Of a stretch of 64,000 nucleotides of DNA, positions 53,201-61,118 are shown in pieces. The notes beneath the pieces are model-generated. The model worked only from the letters and a program-made list of their open reading frames with translations. It was not told the DNA's origin and made no database searches. The translations under genes were made by a program, and so were the position numbers. Source of the stretch: Streptomyces varsoviensis (GTDB taxonomy: Bacteria; Actinomycetota; Actinomycetes; Streptomycetales; Streptomycetaceae); NCBI RefSeq assembly GCF_000718635.1, contig NZ_JOBF01000014.1, positions 186,001 through 250,000 of the forward strand. The letters run 5' to 3'. How positions within the stretch are numbered: position 1 is the first letter of the stretch; each line of letters begins with the position of its first letter.

Positions 53201-54460
53201 TCAGCCGTTGCCGCCGCCCTTGATGGCGCTGCCGGCCAGCCACTGGTCCCAGGAGACGTTCCAGTCGCCGTAGCCGTTGCCCTCCTGGACGGTCTTCGGG
53301 GCGTTCTTCACATCGAAGACGTCACCGGGGATGACCTGGTTGTAGAACCACTCGGCCTCGCCGTTGGTGCGCATGCCGATGCAGCCGTGCGTCTCGTTGG
53401 TGTTGCCGCCGAGCGTGTCCGCCGCCTTGTTCATGTGGGCGTACGTGCCGGAGGGCGTGAGGTGCACGGCGTAGTAGTACCAGTCGTGGTACTCGCCCGA
53501 GTCGAAGCCGACGGACTGCGAGGTCATGTAGACCTTGTGCTGCTTGTCCATGACCGGCATGACGCCGCCCCAGGTGTCGCGGCCGGGGGCGCCCAGCGTG
53601 ACGGGCAGCGTCTTGACCTTCTTGCCGTCCTTCTCGACGGTGAGGGTGTGGGCGTCGTTGTCCGCCGTGGCGATCAGCGAGCGGCCGACGGTCCAGGTCT
53701 CGGACGCGTTCTTGACGGTGTAGTGCTGTCCGCCGGTGTTCACGCCGTTGAGGTCGGCCTTGACGGTGACCTTGGTGCCGGGCTTCCAGTACTCCTTCGG
53801 CCGGAAGTCGATGCGGCCGGGGTGGTCCGCGGACCAGTCCTGCACCCAGCTCCAGGCGCCGTCGACGTGCGGGCTGGTGGAGACGGAGAGGGCCTTCTGC
53901 ACGGCGGCCTTGTCGGTGATCTTCTGATCGAAGGTGATCGAGACCGGCATGCCGACGCCGTACGTGCCGCCGTCCGCCGTATTGATCTTGAAGTTGACCG
54001 GGTGCTTCGGCTTCAGGGTGGTGAACCCGGACGTCTGGGTGGTGCTGTGACCGTCCGAGTCCTTGGCCGTCGCGGTCACCGTGTACTTGGCGCCCGTCTC
54101 CAGGTGGCCCGTGCTCTGCCACGCGGTGTCGCCGGACCCCATGGCCCCCGGGGCGGCCTTGCCGTCCGGCCCGACGACCTTGACCTCGGTCAGCTTGCCG
54201 CCGCTGGCGGTCACCTTGACCGGCTTGTCCGTCGCCACCTCGGCCGTGTCCTTGGCGGGGGTGATCGCGATGGACGCGGAGGAAGGCGCGTCGCCCGCCT
54301 TCCCCGACGCCCCGTCCTTGCCCCCGCACGCCGTCAGCACCAGCGCCCCCGCGACGGCCACCCCGCCCGCGGCCAGCACCCGCGCCCGCCGACGCCCTGG
54401 TCGTCGGCCCGTGATCCGCTCGTCAGCTCTCGTTATCTCTCCTCGGTTGTGCTCAGGCAT
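53201..54460 (-). CDS. L,D-transpeptidase (YkuD) lipoprotein with Ig-like domain
   Basis: 419 residues. Signal and lipobox: a basic RRPGRRRARVLAAGG segment then VLTACGG. Ig-like sandwich region (about residues 60-270), then the YkuD catalytic domain with the ETHGCIGMR cysteine motif near residue 360. L,D-transpeptidases make 3-3 peptidoglycan crosslinks. The ATG at 54460 begins MPEHNRGEITR. The last 15 residues are glycine-rich. It lies alone, facing the decayed-ORF region. Confidence 0.9.
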   Translation of the reverse strand: MPEHNRGEITRADERITGRRPGRRRARVLAAGGVAVAGALVLTACGGKDGASGKAGDAPSSASIAITPAKDTAEVATDKPVKVTASGGKLTEVKVVGPDGKAAPGAMGSGDTAWQSTGHLETGAKYTVTATAKDSDGHSTTQTSGFTTLKPKHPVNFKINTADGGTYGVGMPVSITFDQKITDKAAVQKALSVSTSPHVDGAWSWVQDWSADHPGRIDFRPKEYWKPGTKVTVKADLNGVNTGGQHYTVKNASETWTVGRSLIATADNDAHTLTVEKDGKKVKTLPVTLGAPGRDTWGGVMPVMDKQHKVYMTSQSVGFDSGEYHDWYYYAVHLTPSGTYAHMNKAADTLGGNTNETHGCIGMRTNGEAEWFYNQVIPGDVFDVKNAPKTVQEGNGYGDWNVSWDQWLAGSAIKGGGNG

Positions 54461-54828
54461 GTGCGCCGTCCACCTCATGTGCTCTAGTTCCCTGGCTCCA
54501 CCCGTGCCGCTCAGCCGCGGCCTGCCACTTCTAAGACAGGTTGGGTAGGCCATCTAGTTGCCTCGCGCAGGTTGCGATTCGACAAAAAGAGACAGACGAG
54601 AGCGCAGCCGACAAACCCGCCGCCCCGTATTTCTGGAGGACCGGATACTGGTTGGAGTCGTCCGTGATACCCGTCGTGTCCACGTTCAGCAGCTCCAGCG
54701 CACCGTCGGGGAGCTTGCGCTCCTGCGGTTCGAACTGCTTGCTGGGGCCGTCGCACGACCACTCCGCCTGATCGAAACCGGTCCGCAGCACGGCGTTGAG
54801 GGCGGCGGGGTCGTGGCGCGACGTGCGT
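54461..54828. other. Region between L,D-transpeptidase and HATPase module
   Basis: About 370 bases. It contains the AT-richer block around 54541-54610 and the minus-strand frame at 54531-54791. No strong promoter is visible. Confidence 0.5.
54531..54791 (-). pseudogene. Possible decayed or orphan ORF, minus strand
   Basis: An 86-codon frame opens with GTG and carries protein-like text such as GFDQAEWSCDGPSKQFEPQER and LELLNVDTTGITDD, unlike the Arg/Ala/Gly-rich shadows elsewhere. The last 20 residues are less protein-like. Upstream in a shifted frame, reading back past 54829, is the small 55-residue ORF, so a frameshift between them is conceivable. I do not recognise the family. It may be a remnant of a longer gene. 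Confidence 0.3.
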
Positions 54829-54996
54829 TCAGCAGCCTGGGGGCAGCGGTGCCTCCCCCGGTCCGTCGTACGGGCCGGGCGGCGGTATGGGCGCAGCCTC
54901 GGCGGGGCGCTCGTGCTCCGCCCGGCGCGCGATCATCACGGCGGCGGCCTGCCCGAGTACGAGCCCGACATCGAGTACGAAGCGGTGCAGGTTCAC
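54829..54996 (-). CDS. Small 55-residue protein downstream of the HATPase gene
   Basis: GTG at 54996, TGA at 54831-54829. It begins MNLHRFVLDVGLVLGQAAAV, a short amphipathic or membrane-leaning segment, and ends with a proline/glycine-rich tail (PYDGPGEAPLPPGC). The initial GTG has only a weak GGGGCGGG before it. It lies 52 bases after the HATPase stop, on the same strand, and could be co-transcribed. No family is known to me. Confidence 0.4.
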   Translation of the reverse strand: MNLHRFVLDVGLVLGQAAAVMIARRAEHERPAEAAPIPPPGPYDGPGEAPLPPGC

Positions 54997-55048
54997 GCGG
55001 CCCGCCCCGTACGGCCGTGCGCACCCGCGCCGGATTCCGGGCGCCGTA

Positions 55049-55495
55049 TCACCTCGGAAGGTCCAGTTCGATCCGTACGGTCTTGCCCACGGGCACCCGG
55101 TCGAGCACCGCCCACCGGTCGGCCAGCGCCTGCACCAGGTACAGCCCCCGCCCCGTCTCCGCCTCCGGTTCCGGCAGGACGGCCTCGCCCGGCTCCGGCA
55201 CCCGCCGCTCGCCCCGCGTGTCCGACACCTCGACCCGCAACGTCGCCGGCGTCCACGTCATCCGCAGCTCGAAGTCCCGCCCCGGCACACGCCCGTGCAG
55301 CACGGCGTTCGCCGCCAGTTCCGCCACGAGCACGGCCACCGTGCTCGACGTGGAGCTGGCGTACGGAATGCCCCAGCTCTCCAACTGATGCAGAGCCAGG
55401 TGCCTGGCGAGGCGCGCCCCGAGCCTGGTCGAGCTGAAGCGCTGAGTGAACGCACGTACGGTGACGATGCGTTGATGCGTGGGGGGAGTCGTCAT
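55049..55495 (-). CDS. HATPase_c_2-type ATP-binding protein (RsbW-like anti-sigma kinase)
   Basis: 148 residues. Bergerat-type ATPase: STVAVLVAELAANAVLHGRV (N-box, near residue 50), VSDTRGERRVPEPG and GRGLYLVQALADRWAV (G-box). Proteins of this class are Streptomyces ATPases that pair with XRE/DUF397 modules (AbaA/WhiJ type) and may act on sigma or anti-sigma partners. The ATG at 55495 begins MTTPPTHQRIV. It is divergent from the XRE gene with a long palindrome between. Confidence 0.85.
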   Translation of the reverse strand: MTTPPTHQRIVTVRAFTQRFSSTRLGARLARHLALHQLESWGIPYASSTSSTVAVLVAELAANAVLHGRVPGRDFELRMTWTPATLRVEVSDTRGERRVPEPGEAVLPEPEAETGRGLYLVQALADRWAVLDRVPVGKTVRIELDLPR

Positions 55496-55539
55496 GACCC
55501 CCAATGTGGCCCGCCGCGCCCTCCGCCACCAGGACGGCC

Positions 55540-55566
55540 GCGCGTACGCTGCGTCAGCGTACGCGC
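55540..55566. promoter_or_regulatory. 27-bp perfect palindrome between HATPase and XRE genes
   Basis: GCGCGTACGCTG (55540-55551) and CAGCGTACGCGC (55555-55566) are exact inverted arms of 12 bases around CGT. It lies 45 bases before the HATPase start and 89 bases before the XRE ATG, so it could control both. A TAGACA box near 55574 may belong to the XRE promoter. Confidence 0.65.
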
Positions 55567-55654
55567 ACGAAGGGTAGACAGTACCGATGACTTGGCGTAA
55601 CCATGGCCGCGTCGTGAGTGGGCAGCGAGACAGGCGCGCGAGAGGTGACCGAAC

Positions 55655-56503
55655 ATGACGGACGGCGCGGACGGTACGGGCGGATCGGAACCAGAGACTT
55701 CGGACAGCCTCCGGACGTTCGGCGCGGTGGTGCAAGCCCTGCGGGAGCACGTCGGCCTCACCCGCGAGGAGTTCGCCACACTCGTGCGCTACTCCAAGCA
55801 CACGGTCGCCTCCATCGAACTCGGCCGCCGCATGCCGGACCCGGTGTTCGTGGAACGGGGAGAGGACGCGCTGGGGAACACGGGGGCCTTGCGGAAGGCT
55901 TCGCCGCATGTCACGCGGAAGCCGGGGCTTGCCGCGTGGTTCAGGATGTGGGCTCGCCTGGAGCAAGAAGCGATCAGTCTGTACACGTACGAGTGCCGGG
56001 TGCTACCTGGTCTATTGCAGACCAGGGCCTACGCGCAGGCCGTCTCGTTCGGCGTTCCGCCGCTTCCGAACGAGGAGGAGTTGGACCAGCGGATCACAGC
56101 ACGACTGCTTCGACAGAACTTGCTGTCCACGCGCCGTAAGCCACCTTGCGCCTTCAGCTTCATCGTCGAACAGGCGGTACTGGAACGGCACACGGGAGGC
56201 GAAGAGGCTACTCGGGAGCTGTTCGATCATCTACTGGACGTGATCGACCGTCACTGGAACGTGGAATTTCAAATCATGCCGCTGCGACAGCCGACGCATG
56301 CGGGGCTGGACGGCCCCATGCAGTTGCTGGAGACGCCGGAGCACCGGTGGTTCGGGTACTCCGAGGGGCAGGAGTCGGGCCAGCTCATCTCGACGCCAAA
56401 AGCGATCAGCGTTCTTCAGCAGCGGTATGCCAAGATGCGCTCGCAGGCCCTCACCCCCGAAGACTCCAGGGCCCTGCTAATGCGAATGCGAGGAGCGCTA
56501 TGA
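55655..56503 (+). CDS. XRE-family regulator with DUF5753 domain
   Basis: 282 residues. HTH at residues about 22-70: FGAVVQALREHVGLTREEFATLVRYSKHTVASIELGRRMPD. The DUF5753 sensor follows, with AISLYTYECRVLPGLLQTRAYAQAV and NVEFQIMPLRQPTHAGLDG. These regulators partner with DUF397 proteins and HATPases in Streptomyces development and secondary metabolism. Its stop overlaps the DUF397 start (ATGA). Confidence 0.9.
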   Translation: MTDGADGTGGSEPETSDSLRTFGAVVQALREHVGLTREEFATLVRYSKHTVASIELGRRMPDPVFVERGEDALGNTGALRKASPHVTRKPGLAAWFRMWARLEQEAISLYTYECRVLPGLLQTRAYAQAVSFGVPPLPNEEELDQRITARLLRQNLLSTRRKPPCAFSFIVEQAVLERHTGGEEATRELFDHLLDVIDRHWNVEFQIMPLRQPTHAGLDGPMQLLETPEHRWFGYSEGQESGQLISTPKAISVLQQRYAKMRSQALTPEDSRALLMRMRGAL

Positions 56504-56808
56504 GCACTAGCACCGAACTGGCTTGGTTCAAGAGCAGCTACAGCGGCTCGCAGGGCGACAGTTGCGTCGAAGTAGCCCTCTCTTGGCGGAAGTCCAGTTA
56601 CAGCAGCAGCGGCAATGGCGACTGCATAGAGGTAGCCGCCTCCTGGCAAAAGTCCAGCCACAGCAGCGGCAGCGAAGGCGACTGCGTAGAGGTGGCCACC
56701 TGCCCCAGCACCGTCCACGTCCGGGACTCCAAGAACAAGCAGGGCCCCCAGTTGGCGCTCTCCCCCACCGCGTGGGCGGCCTTCGTCGCGTACGCGGCGC
56801 GGAGCTGA
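56500..56808 (+). CDS. DUF397 protein with three tandem copies of the core motif
   Basis: 102 residues, longer than the usual 60-70 of DUF397. The core WxKSSYS...GDxCxEVA occurs three times with a 20-residue period: WFKSSYSGSQGDSCVEVA (W9, C22), WRKSSYSSSGNGDCIEVA (W29, C42) and WQKSSHSSGSEGDCVEVA (W49, C62). The C-terminus is the usual VRDSKNKQGPQLALSPTAWAAFVAY. The 60-base period is visible at DNA level (56521-56700). Coupled by ATGA to the XRE gene. DUF397 proteins are small partners of DUF5753 regulators. Confidence 0.9.
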   Translation: MSTSTELAWFKSSYSGSQGDSCVEVALSWRKSSYSSSGNGDCIEVAASWQKSSHSSGSEGDCVEVATCPSTVHVRDSKNKQGPQLALSPTAWAAFVAYAARS

Positions 56809-56980
56809 CCGTACCCAGTACGCAGGCGAACCCCCGCGGAGCGGCCCGGTACCGCGGGGGGACCGTACTCGTACGGCTGGCGCGTCACGTGTGACGGCCC
56901 GTACTCGATGGCCGTCGCCGGTAGCCTCGGCTCAACAAACTCAACAAGCGTGGGTCCTGCTGCTAGGGGGGATCGACAGC

Positions 56981-58216
56981 GTGGCTGCTCGGTATCGCCG
57001 CCCGTTTCCGCTCGATGTGATCACGATACGTTCCACCCCGGCACTGCGTATCGGTGCCGTTCTCCATTTCACCGGCGTCTGCCCTCCCGTGGAGGAGTTG
57101 CGGGCGCACGTCGCCGAGCGCCTGGCCCTGGTCCCCGCCCTGTCTGCGGGCCTCATCGGAGCGGGCGCGGGCGCGCGCTGGCAGCGAATGTCCGTCAGCT
57201 TCGACGATCACGTCCGCCAACGCCTGTTGCCCGTCGGCGGGGAGGTCGAGGAGGCGGTATGCGCCCTTGAGGAGGAGGCGTTCCCTCCCAACGGTCCCCC
57301 ATGGGATATGACGCTGTTGACCGGCTATGAACCGGGGCGGTACGCGATGGTGTACCGGGTCAATCACGGCCTGCAGGACATAGGCGGAGTCGTATACACC
57401 CTGGAGAGCCTCTTCAGCGCACGTTCCGCACCGGCCGCGAACTCGTCCGCGGTCGTCCACGCTCTCGGAAACCGGCCGCGGCCTTCCCTGCGCCACCTGG
57501 CTCAGGCCGGCGTTCTGCTGGCCCGCTCCGCGACCAGTTCCGGCTGGCCGCTCCCCGGGCACACGTCTTCCGGGGCACGGACCTTCCGCCGGGCGGCCGT
57601 CCCCACGGACCTTCTGCGGGAGACCTCCCGGCCGTACGGAGGCAGCGCCAACGACGCCTACGTCGCCGCCATGGCCCGCGCCACGGCGACATGGGCCTCC
57701 ACGCACCTTCCGCACAGCGATTCGCCTGGCCTGCCGCTGACCATGGGGGTCAACATCCGACGGCCTGACGAAGCCGCCGCCCCGGGCAACTACGTGGTCG
57801 GAGCGCGCCTGGCCGTCCCGGGACACGCGACAACCGAACAACGCCTGCGGACAACGGTCGCGGCCACCGCGCTGCTGAAGCCGCCACCGCGCCGCGAAGC
57901 CATCCGCCGCCTGACCCGGGCGGTGCCGCACCGGATACTGCACACGCTCATCCCGCTGCTGCTCGCGGCCGACCACGGTGATGTCGTGTGCTCCAGCTTC
58001 GCCCTGCGCCGGCCGCTGCGATGGCGGGGGGACCCCGCGATCGCAGCGGAGCCCCTGACGGCCCTCCCCGCCGGCATCCCGCTCGCGGCCCTCCTGCTCG
58101 CCTACCAGGGACGCTCCTCGGTGCACTTCGTCACCGATGCCGCGCTGCCGGGCATGGACATACTGCACCGTTACTGGCTGCGGGCAGTCCGCGAGCAGGC
58201 CGGCCGGCCCGTCTGA
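56981..58216 (+). CDS. WS/DGAT-like acyltransferase
   Basis: 411 residues. The family fold is visible: PFPLDVITIRSTPALRIGAVLHF at the start, the active-site region YRVNHGLQDIGGVVYTLE near residue 130, and LTMGVNIRRPDEAAAPGNYVVGARLAVPG in the second half. The canonical HHxxxDG is altered to NHGLQDIGG: the first His is Asn and the terminal DG is split. Activity may be reduced or different. The GTG at 56981 follows a purine-rich GGGGGGATC; a longer frame to 56891 exists. Substrate unknown. Confidence 0.65.
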   Translation: MAARYRRPFPLDVITIRSTPALRIGAVLHFTGVCPPVEELRAHVAERLALVPALSAGLIGAGAGARWQRMSVSFDDHVRQRLLPVGGEVEEAVCALEEEAFPPNGPPWDMTLLTGYEPGRYAMVYRVNHGLQDIGGVVYTLESLFSARSAPAANSSAVVHALGNRPRPSLRHLAQAGVLLARSATSSGWPLPGHTSSGARTFRRAAVPTDLLRETSRPYGGSANDAYVAAMARATATWASTHLPHSDSPGLPLTMGVNIRRPDEAAAPGNYVVGARLAVPGHATTEQRLRTTVAATALLKPPPRREAIRRLTRAVPHRILHTLIPLLLAADHGDVVCSSFALRRPLRWRGDPAIAAEPLTALPAGIPLAALLLAYQGRSSVHFVTDAALPGMDILHRYWLRAVREQAGRPV

Positions 58217-58350
58217 GCGGCCAACCGCCGCCACCGCGCGGCCGGTCCGGCGGCCGTCCACCCGCCTTCGCCCCTTCGACAAGGTCCCGTACCGGCGGCG
58301 CGGCGTCTCCGCGAGGGGATCGTGCCAAAGCGCCGACGAAGAGGCGGCGA

Positions 58351-58758
58351 TCAGCCCTCGTCGGGGGTGAGGGTCAGGGAGATGGAGTTGATGCAGTAGC
58401 GCTGGTCGGTGGGGGTGGGGTAGCCCTCGCCCTCGAAGACGTGGCCGAGGTGGGAGCCGCAGCGCTTGCAGCGGACCTCTACGCGGACCATGCCGAGGGA
58501 GCGGTCCTCGATCAGTTCGACGGCGTCGGAGTCCTTGGGGTCGTAGAAGGACGGCCAGCCGCAGTGGCTCTCGAACTTCTCGGTGGAGCGGAACAGCTCG
58601 GCGCCGCAGGCGCGGCAGGAGTAGACGCCCGGGGTCTTGGTGTCGGTGTACTCGCCGCGGTAGGCGGGCTCGGTGCCGGCCTCGCGGAGGACGTGGTACT
58701 CGGCGGGGGACAGTTCCGCCCGCCACTGCTCTTCCGGCTTGTCGATCTCGTACGGCAT
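58351..58758 (-). CDS. msrB: Peptide-methionine (R)-S-oxide reductase
   Basis: 135 residues. Zinc-binding CxxC pairs in YSCRACGAELF and RCKRCGSHLGHVF, and the catalytic cysteine in RYCINSISLTL near the C-terminus. It reduces Met-R-sulfoxide in proteins using thioredoxin. Only 13 bases separate it from murC upstream on the same strand, so they probably form an operon. Confidence 0.95.
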   Translation of the reverse strand: MPYEIDKPEEQWRAELSPAEYHVLREAGTEPAYRGEYTDTKTPGVYSCRACGAELFRSTEKFESHCGWPSFYDPKDSDAVELIEDRSLGMVRVEVRCKRCGSHLGHVFEGEGYPTPTDQRYCINSISLTLTPDEG

Positions 58759-58771
58759 CTGCGGACTCTCC

Positions 58772-60175
58772 TCAGCTCTCCCGGCGGGCCATGCGCTTCA
58801 GGATGCGCGGACCGAGTTCCGTCACATCGCCCGCTCCCATGGTGAGAACAAGATCTCCGGGCTTGGACATTCCGGCGATGAGCTCCGGGACGGCGGCCAT
58901 GTCGTGTTCGGGGGTGACGTCGGCGCCCGCGGCGCCGGCGGCGTCGATGATCAGGGCGCTGGTGACGCCCGGGATCGGGTCCTCGCGGGCGGGATAGATG
59001 TCGAGGACCACGCAGGCGTCGGCGAGGGCCAGGGCCTGGCCCATCTCGGTGGCGAGTTCCTGGGTGCGGCTGAAGAGGTGCGGCTGGAAGACGACGAGGA
59101 TGCGGGCGTCGGCGGCGGCGCCGCGGATGGCCTCCAGGTCGGCGGTCATCTCGGAGGGGTGGTGCGCGTACGAGTCGATGACCTGCACGCCGCCCGCCTC
59201 GCCGAGGAGCTGGAGGCGGCGCTTGACGCCGGTGTACTTGCCGAGGGCCGAGGCGAGGTTGTGGGCCGGGAGGCCGAGGGCGACGCCGGCGGCGAGGGCG
59301 GCGACGGCGTTGTGGGCGTAGTGGCGGCCGGGCACGGAGACGGTGAAGGTGAGCATCTTGCCGCCGAGGACGACGGTGACCTCGCTGGTCAGGCCGCGCG
59401 GGTTGACCTTGAGGACGCGTACGTCCGCGTCCTCGGCGTCGCCGTACGTGACGACCTCGATGTCGTGGCGGCCCTCGACGCGGCGGGTGAGTTCGCGGGC
59501 GCCGGGGTGGTCGGCGGAGACGACCAGCGTGCCGCCGGGGCGTACGCGGCCGACGAAGGTCTCGAAGGACTCGTAGATCTCGTCCATCGAGGCGTAGTTG
59601 GCGTGGTGGTCCAGCTCCACGTTGAGGATGATCGCGACCTGGGGCGCGTACTTGTGGAAGCTGCGGTCGCTCTCGTCGGCCTCGGCGACGAAGATCTCGC
59701 CTTCGCCGTGCCGGGCGTTGGAACCGGGCGCGTCGAGGTCGCCGCCGATCGCGTACGAGGGGTCGAGGCCGAGGGCGTCGAGGGAGACGGCCAGCATGGA
59801 GGTGGTGGTCGTCTTGCCGTGCGTACCGGCGACGGCGATCGGGCGCGCGCCGTCCATCAGCGTGGCGAGGGCGTCGGAGCGGTGCACGACGGGGATGCCG
59901 CGTTCGGCGGCGGCGGCCAGCTCGGGGTTGTCCGGCCGGATGGCGCTGGAGACGACGACGCAGGAGGCGTCCGGGGCGAGGTGGTCGGCGGCGTGGCCGA
60001 TGTGCACGGTCGCGCCGGACTCGCGCAGGGCGGCGACGGTCGCCGACTCGCGGGCGTCGCTGCCGGCCACGTGGGCGCCGCGCTGGGCGAGGATCTTGGC
60101 GATGCCCGACATCCCGGCCCCGCCGATGCCGATGAAGTGCGGTCGTTCCATGGCGGACGGGATGCTGGGGGCCAT
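58772..60175 (-). CDS. murC: UDP-N-acetylmuramate--L-alanine ligase
   Basis: 467 residues, the normal MurC length. Dinucleotide-binding FIGIGGAGMSGIAKIL at the start, P-loop AGTHGKTTTTSMLAV near residue 115, and DSYAHHPSEMTADLEAI in the C-terminal part. It adds L-Ala to UDP-MurNAc, the first peptide-stem step. The ATG at 60175 has GGAGAG upstream; MERPHFIGIGG at 60151 is an alternative. Confidence 0.96.
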   Translation of the reverse strand: MAPSIPSAMERPHFIGIGGAGMSGIAKILAQRGAHVAGSDARESATVAALRESGATVHIGHAADHLAPDASCVVVSSAIRPDNPELAAAAERGIPVVHRSDALATLMDGARPIAVAGTHGKTTTTSMLAVSLDALGLDPSYAIGGDLDAPGSNARHGEGEIFVAEADESDRSFHKYAPQVAIILNVELDHHANYASMDEIYESFETFVGRVRPGGTLVVSADHPGARELTRRVEGRHDIEVVTYGDAEDADVRVLKVNPRGLTSEVTVVLGGKMLTFTVSVPGRHYAHNAVAALAAGVALGLPAHNLASALGKYTGVKRRLQLLGEAGGVQVIDSYAHHPSEMTADLEAIRGAAADARILVVFQPHLFSRTQELATEMGQALALADACVVLDIYPAREDPIPGVTSALIIDAAGAAGADVTPEHDMAAVPELIAGMSKPGDLVLTMGAGDVTELGPRILKRMARRES

Positions 60176-60587
60176 GCGCTCTCCGGGTGCTCTGGTGCTC
60201 TGGGTGTCTTTTTGGGTGCTTCGGGCTGTGGATCTTGGTTTCGGCTGCTTGCGGGGGCGCGTCATCGGTCGTCTCGAACGGCTTTGGGCGGCTTCCGACG
60301 GCTTCCCTGGGCGGCCGACGACGATTGTCGCATCCTCGTCGGGGCGGGGCGGGCGTCCCGTACGGGCTGCCGCTCGGCTTCCGTCAGCCGTTCATCCGGC
60401 CGCCTGCGCCTCGGGGCCCGGGGCTCGCCTTCGCACCCGGACGAGACGGCGAAGGTGCTACGGGCGTACTTCGGGTGGTGGGCAGGCCGTGGGAGGTCCG
60501 GTCAGGTCGGGACAGCTACTGGGTCCCTGTGGGCCGTAACGCTCCCTATTGCGCGCCACTGATTCGACGTTCACCGATGAAGAGGCC
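60176..60587. other. Gene-free 412-base region upstream of murC
   Basis: Contains GGTGCTCTGGTGCTCTGGGTG short repeats next to murC and otherwise GC-rich sequence. No credible ORF; both genes flanking it are on the minus strand with the MerR gene's stop at the right end. The murC promoter should lie here but I cannot place it. Confidence 0.5.
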
Positions 60588-60971
60588 TCATCCCCCAGTC
60601 GCCGCCGCGGGCGGGTCCCCGCTGACGATGCCGGCCGCGATGACCTGCTCGATAACCCGGTCGAGCTTCTCCTTGGCCTTCCCCAATTCATCGATGCGCG
60701 TGGCGATGTGAGCACGCTCGGTCATGAGTTGGTCGAGCATGCCCTGGGTCGCCAGGCCCGTGGTGACGCAGGGCAGGAGCTCGACGATCGTTCCGCTCGG
60801 CAGGCCGGCGGCGTAAAGCTGCTGAATGAGCTCTACGCGGCCCACAGCCCCTTCGGCGTAATCACGCTGACCTCCCGCCGTCCTGGTCGATTCCAGGAGT
60901 TTTTGCGTCTCGTAGTAGCGCAGTGAGCGGACGCTCACTCCTGAGCGCCTGGCCAGCTCTCCGATACGCAT
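60588..60971 (-). CDS. MerR family transcriptional regulator
   Basis: 127 residues. MRIGELARRSGVSVRSLRYYETQKLLESTRT is the MerR HTH, then a coiled dimerisation helix. A single cysteine lies in LLPCVTTG, so it is not a typical metal sensor. It is divergent from the carboxymuconolactone decarboxylase-family gene with a 20-bp palindrome between. The ATG at 60971 begins MRIGELA; ten residues upstream are an alternative. Confidence 0.9.
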   Translation of the reverse strand: MRIGELARRSGVSVRSLRYYETQKLLESTRTAGGQRDYAEGAVGRVELIQQLYAAGLPSGTIVELLPCVTTGLATQGMLDQLMTERAHIATRIDELGKAKEKLDRVIEQVIAAGIVSGDPPAAATGG

Positions 60972-60995
60972 GGGTGACACCCTTCCCGCTGCGAC

Positions 60996-61027
60996 TTGCA
61001 CCTGACATTAATGTCAGGTTTTAGCGT
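60996..61027 (+). promoter_or_regulatory. MerR-type promoter with long spacer and 20-bp palindrome
   Basis: TTGCAC (60996-61001) and TAGCGT (61022-61027) are 20 bases apart. The spacer contains ACCTGACATTAATGTCAGGT (61000-61019), a perfect palindrome. An over-long spacer with a central palindrome is the classic MerR activation architecture. It would control the gene at 61119. Confidence 0.7.
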
Positions 61028-61118
61028 ACGGGGTGTGCGGACGCGGAAGCGAACACGCACCCCTGACAACGGCTGCGCCCCGTGACAAGGCCGGCCCGCA
61101 GCGAAGGAGAAAGCCGAC

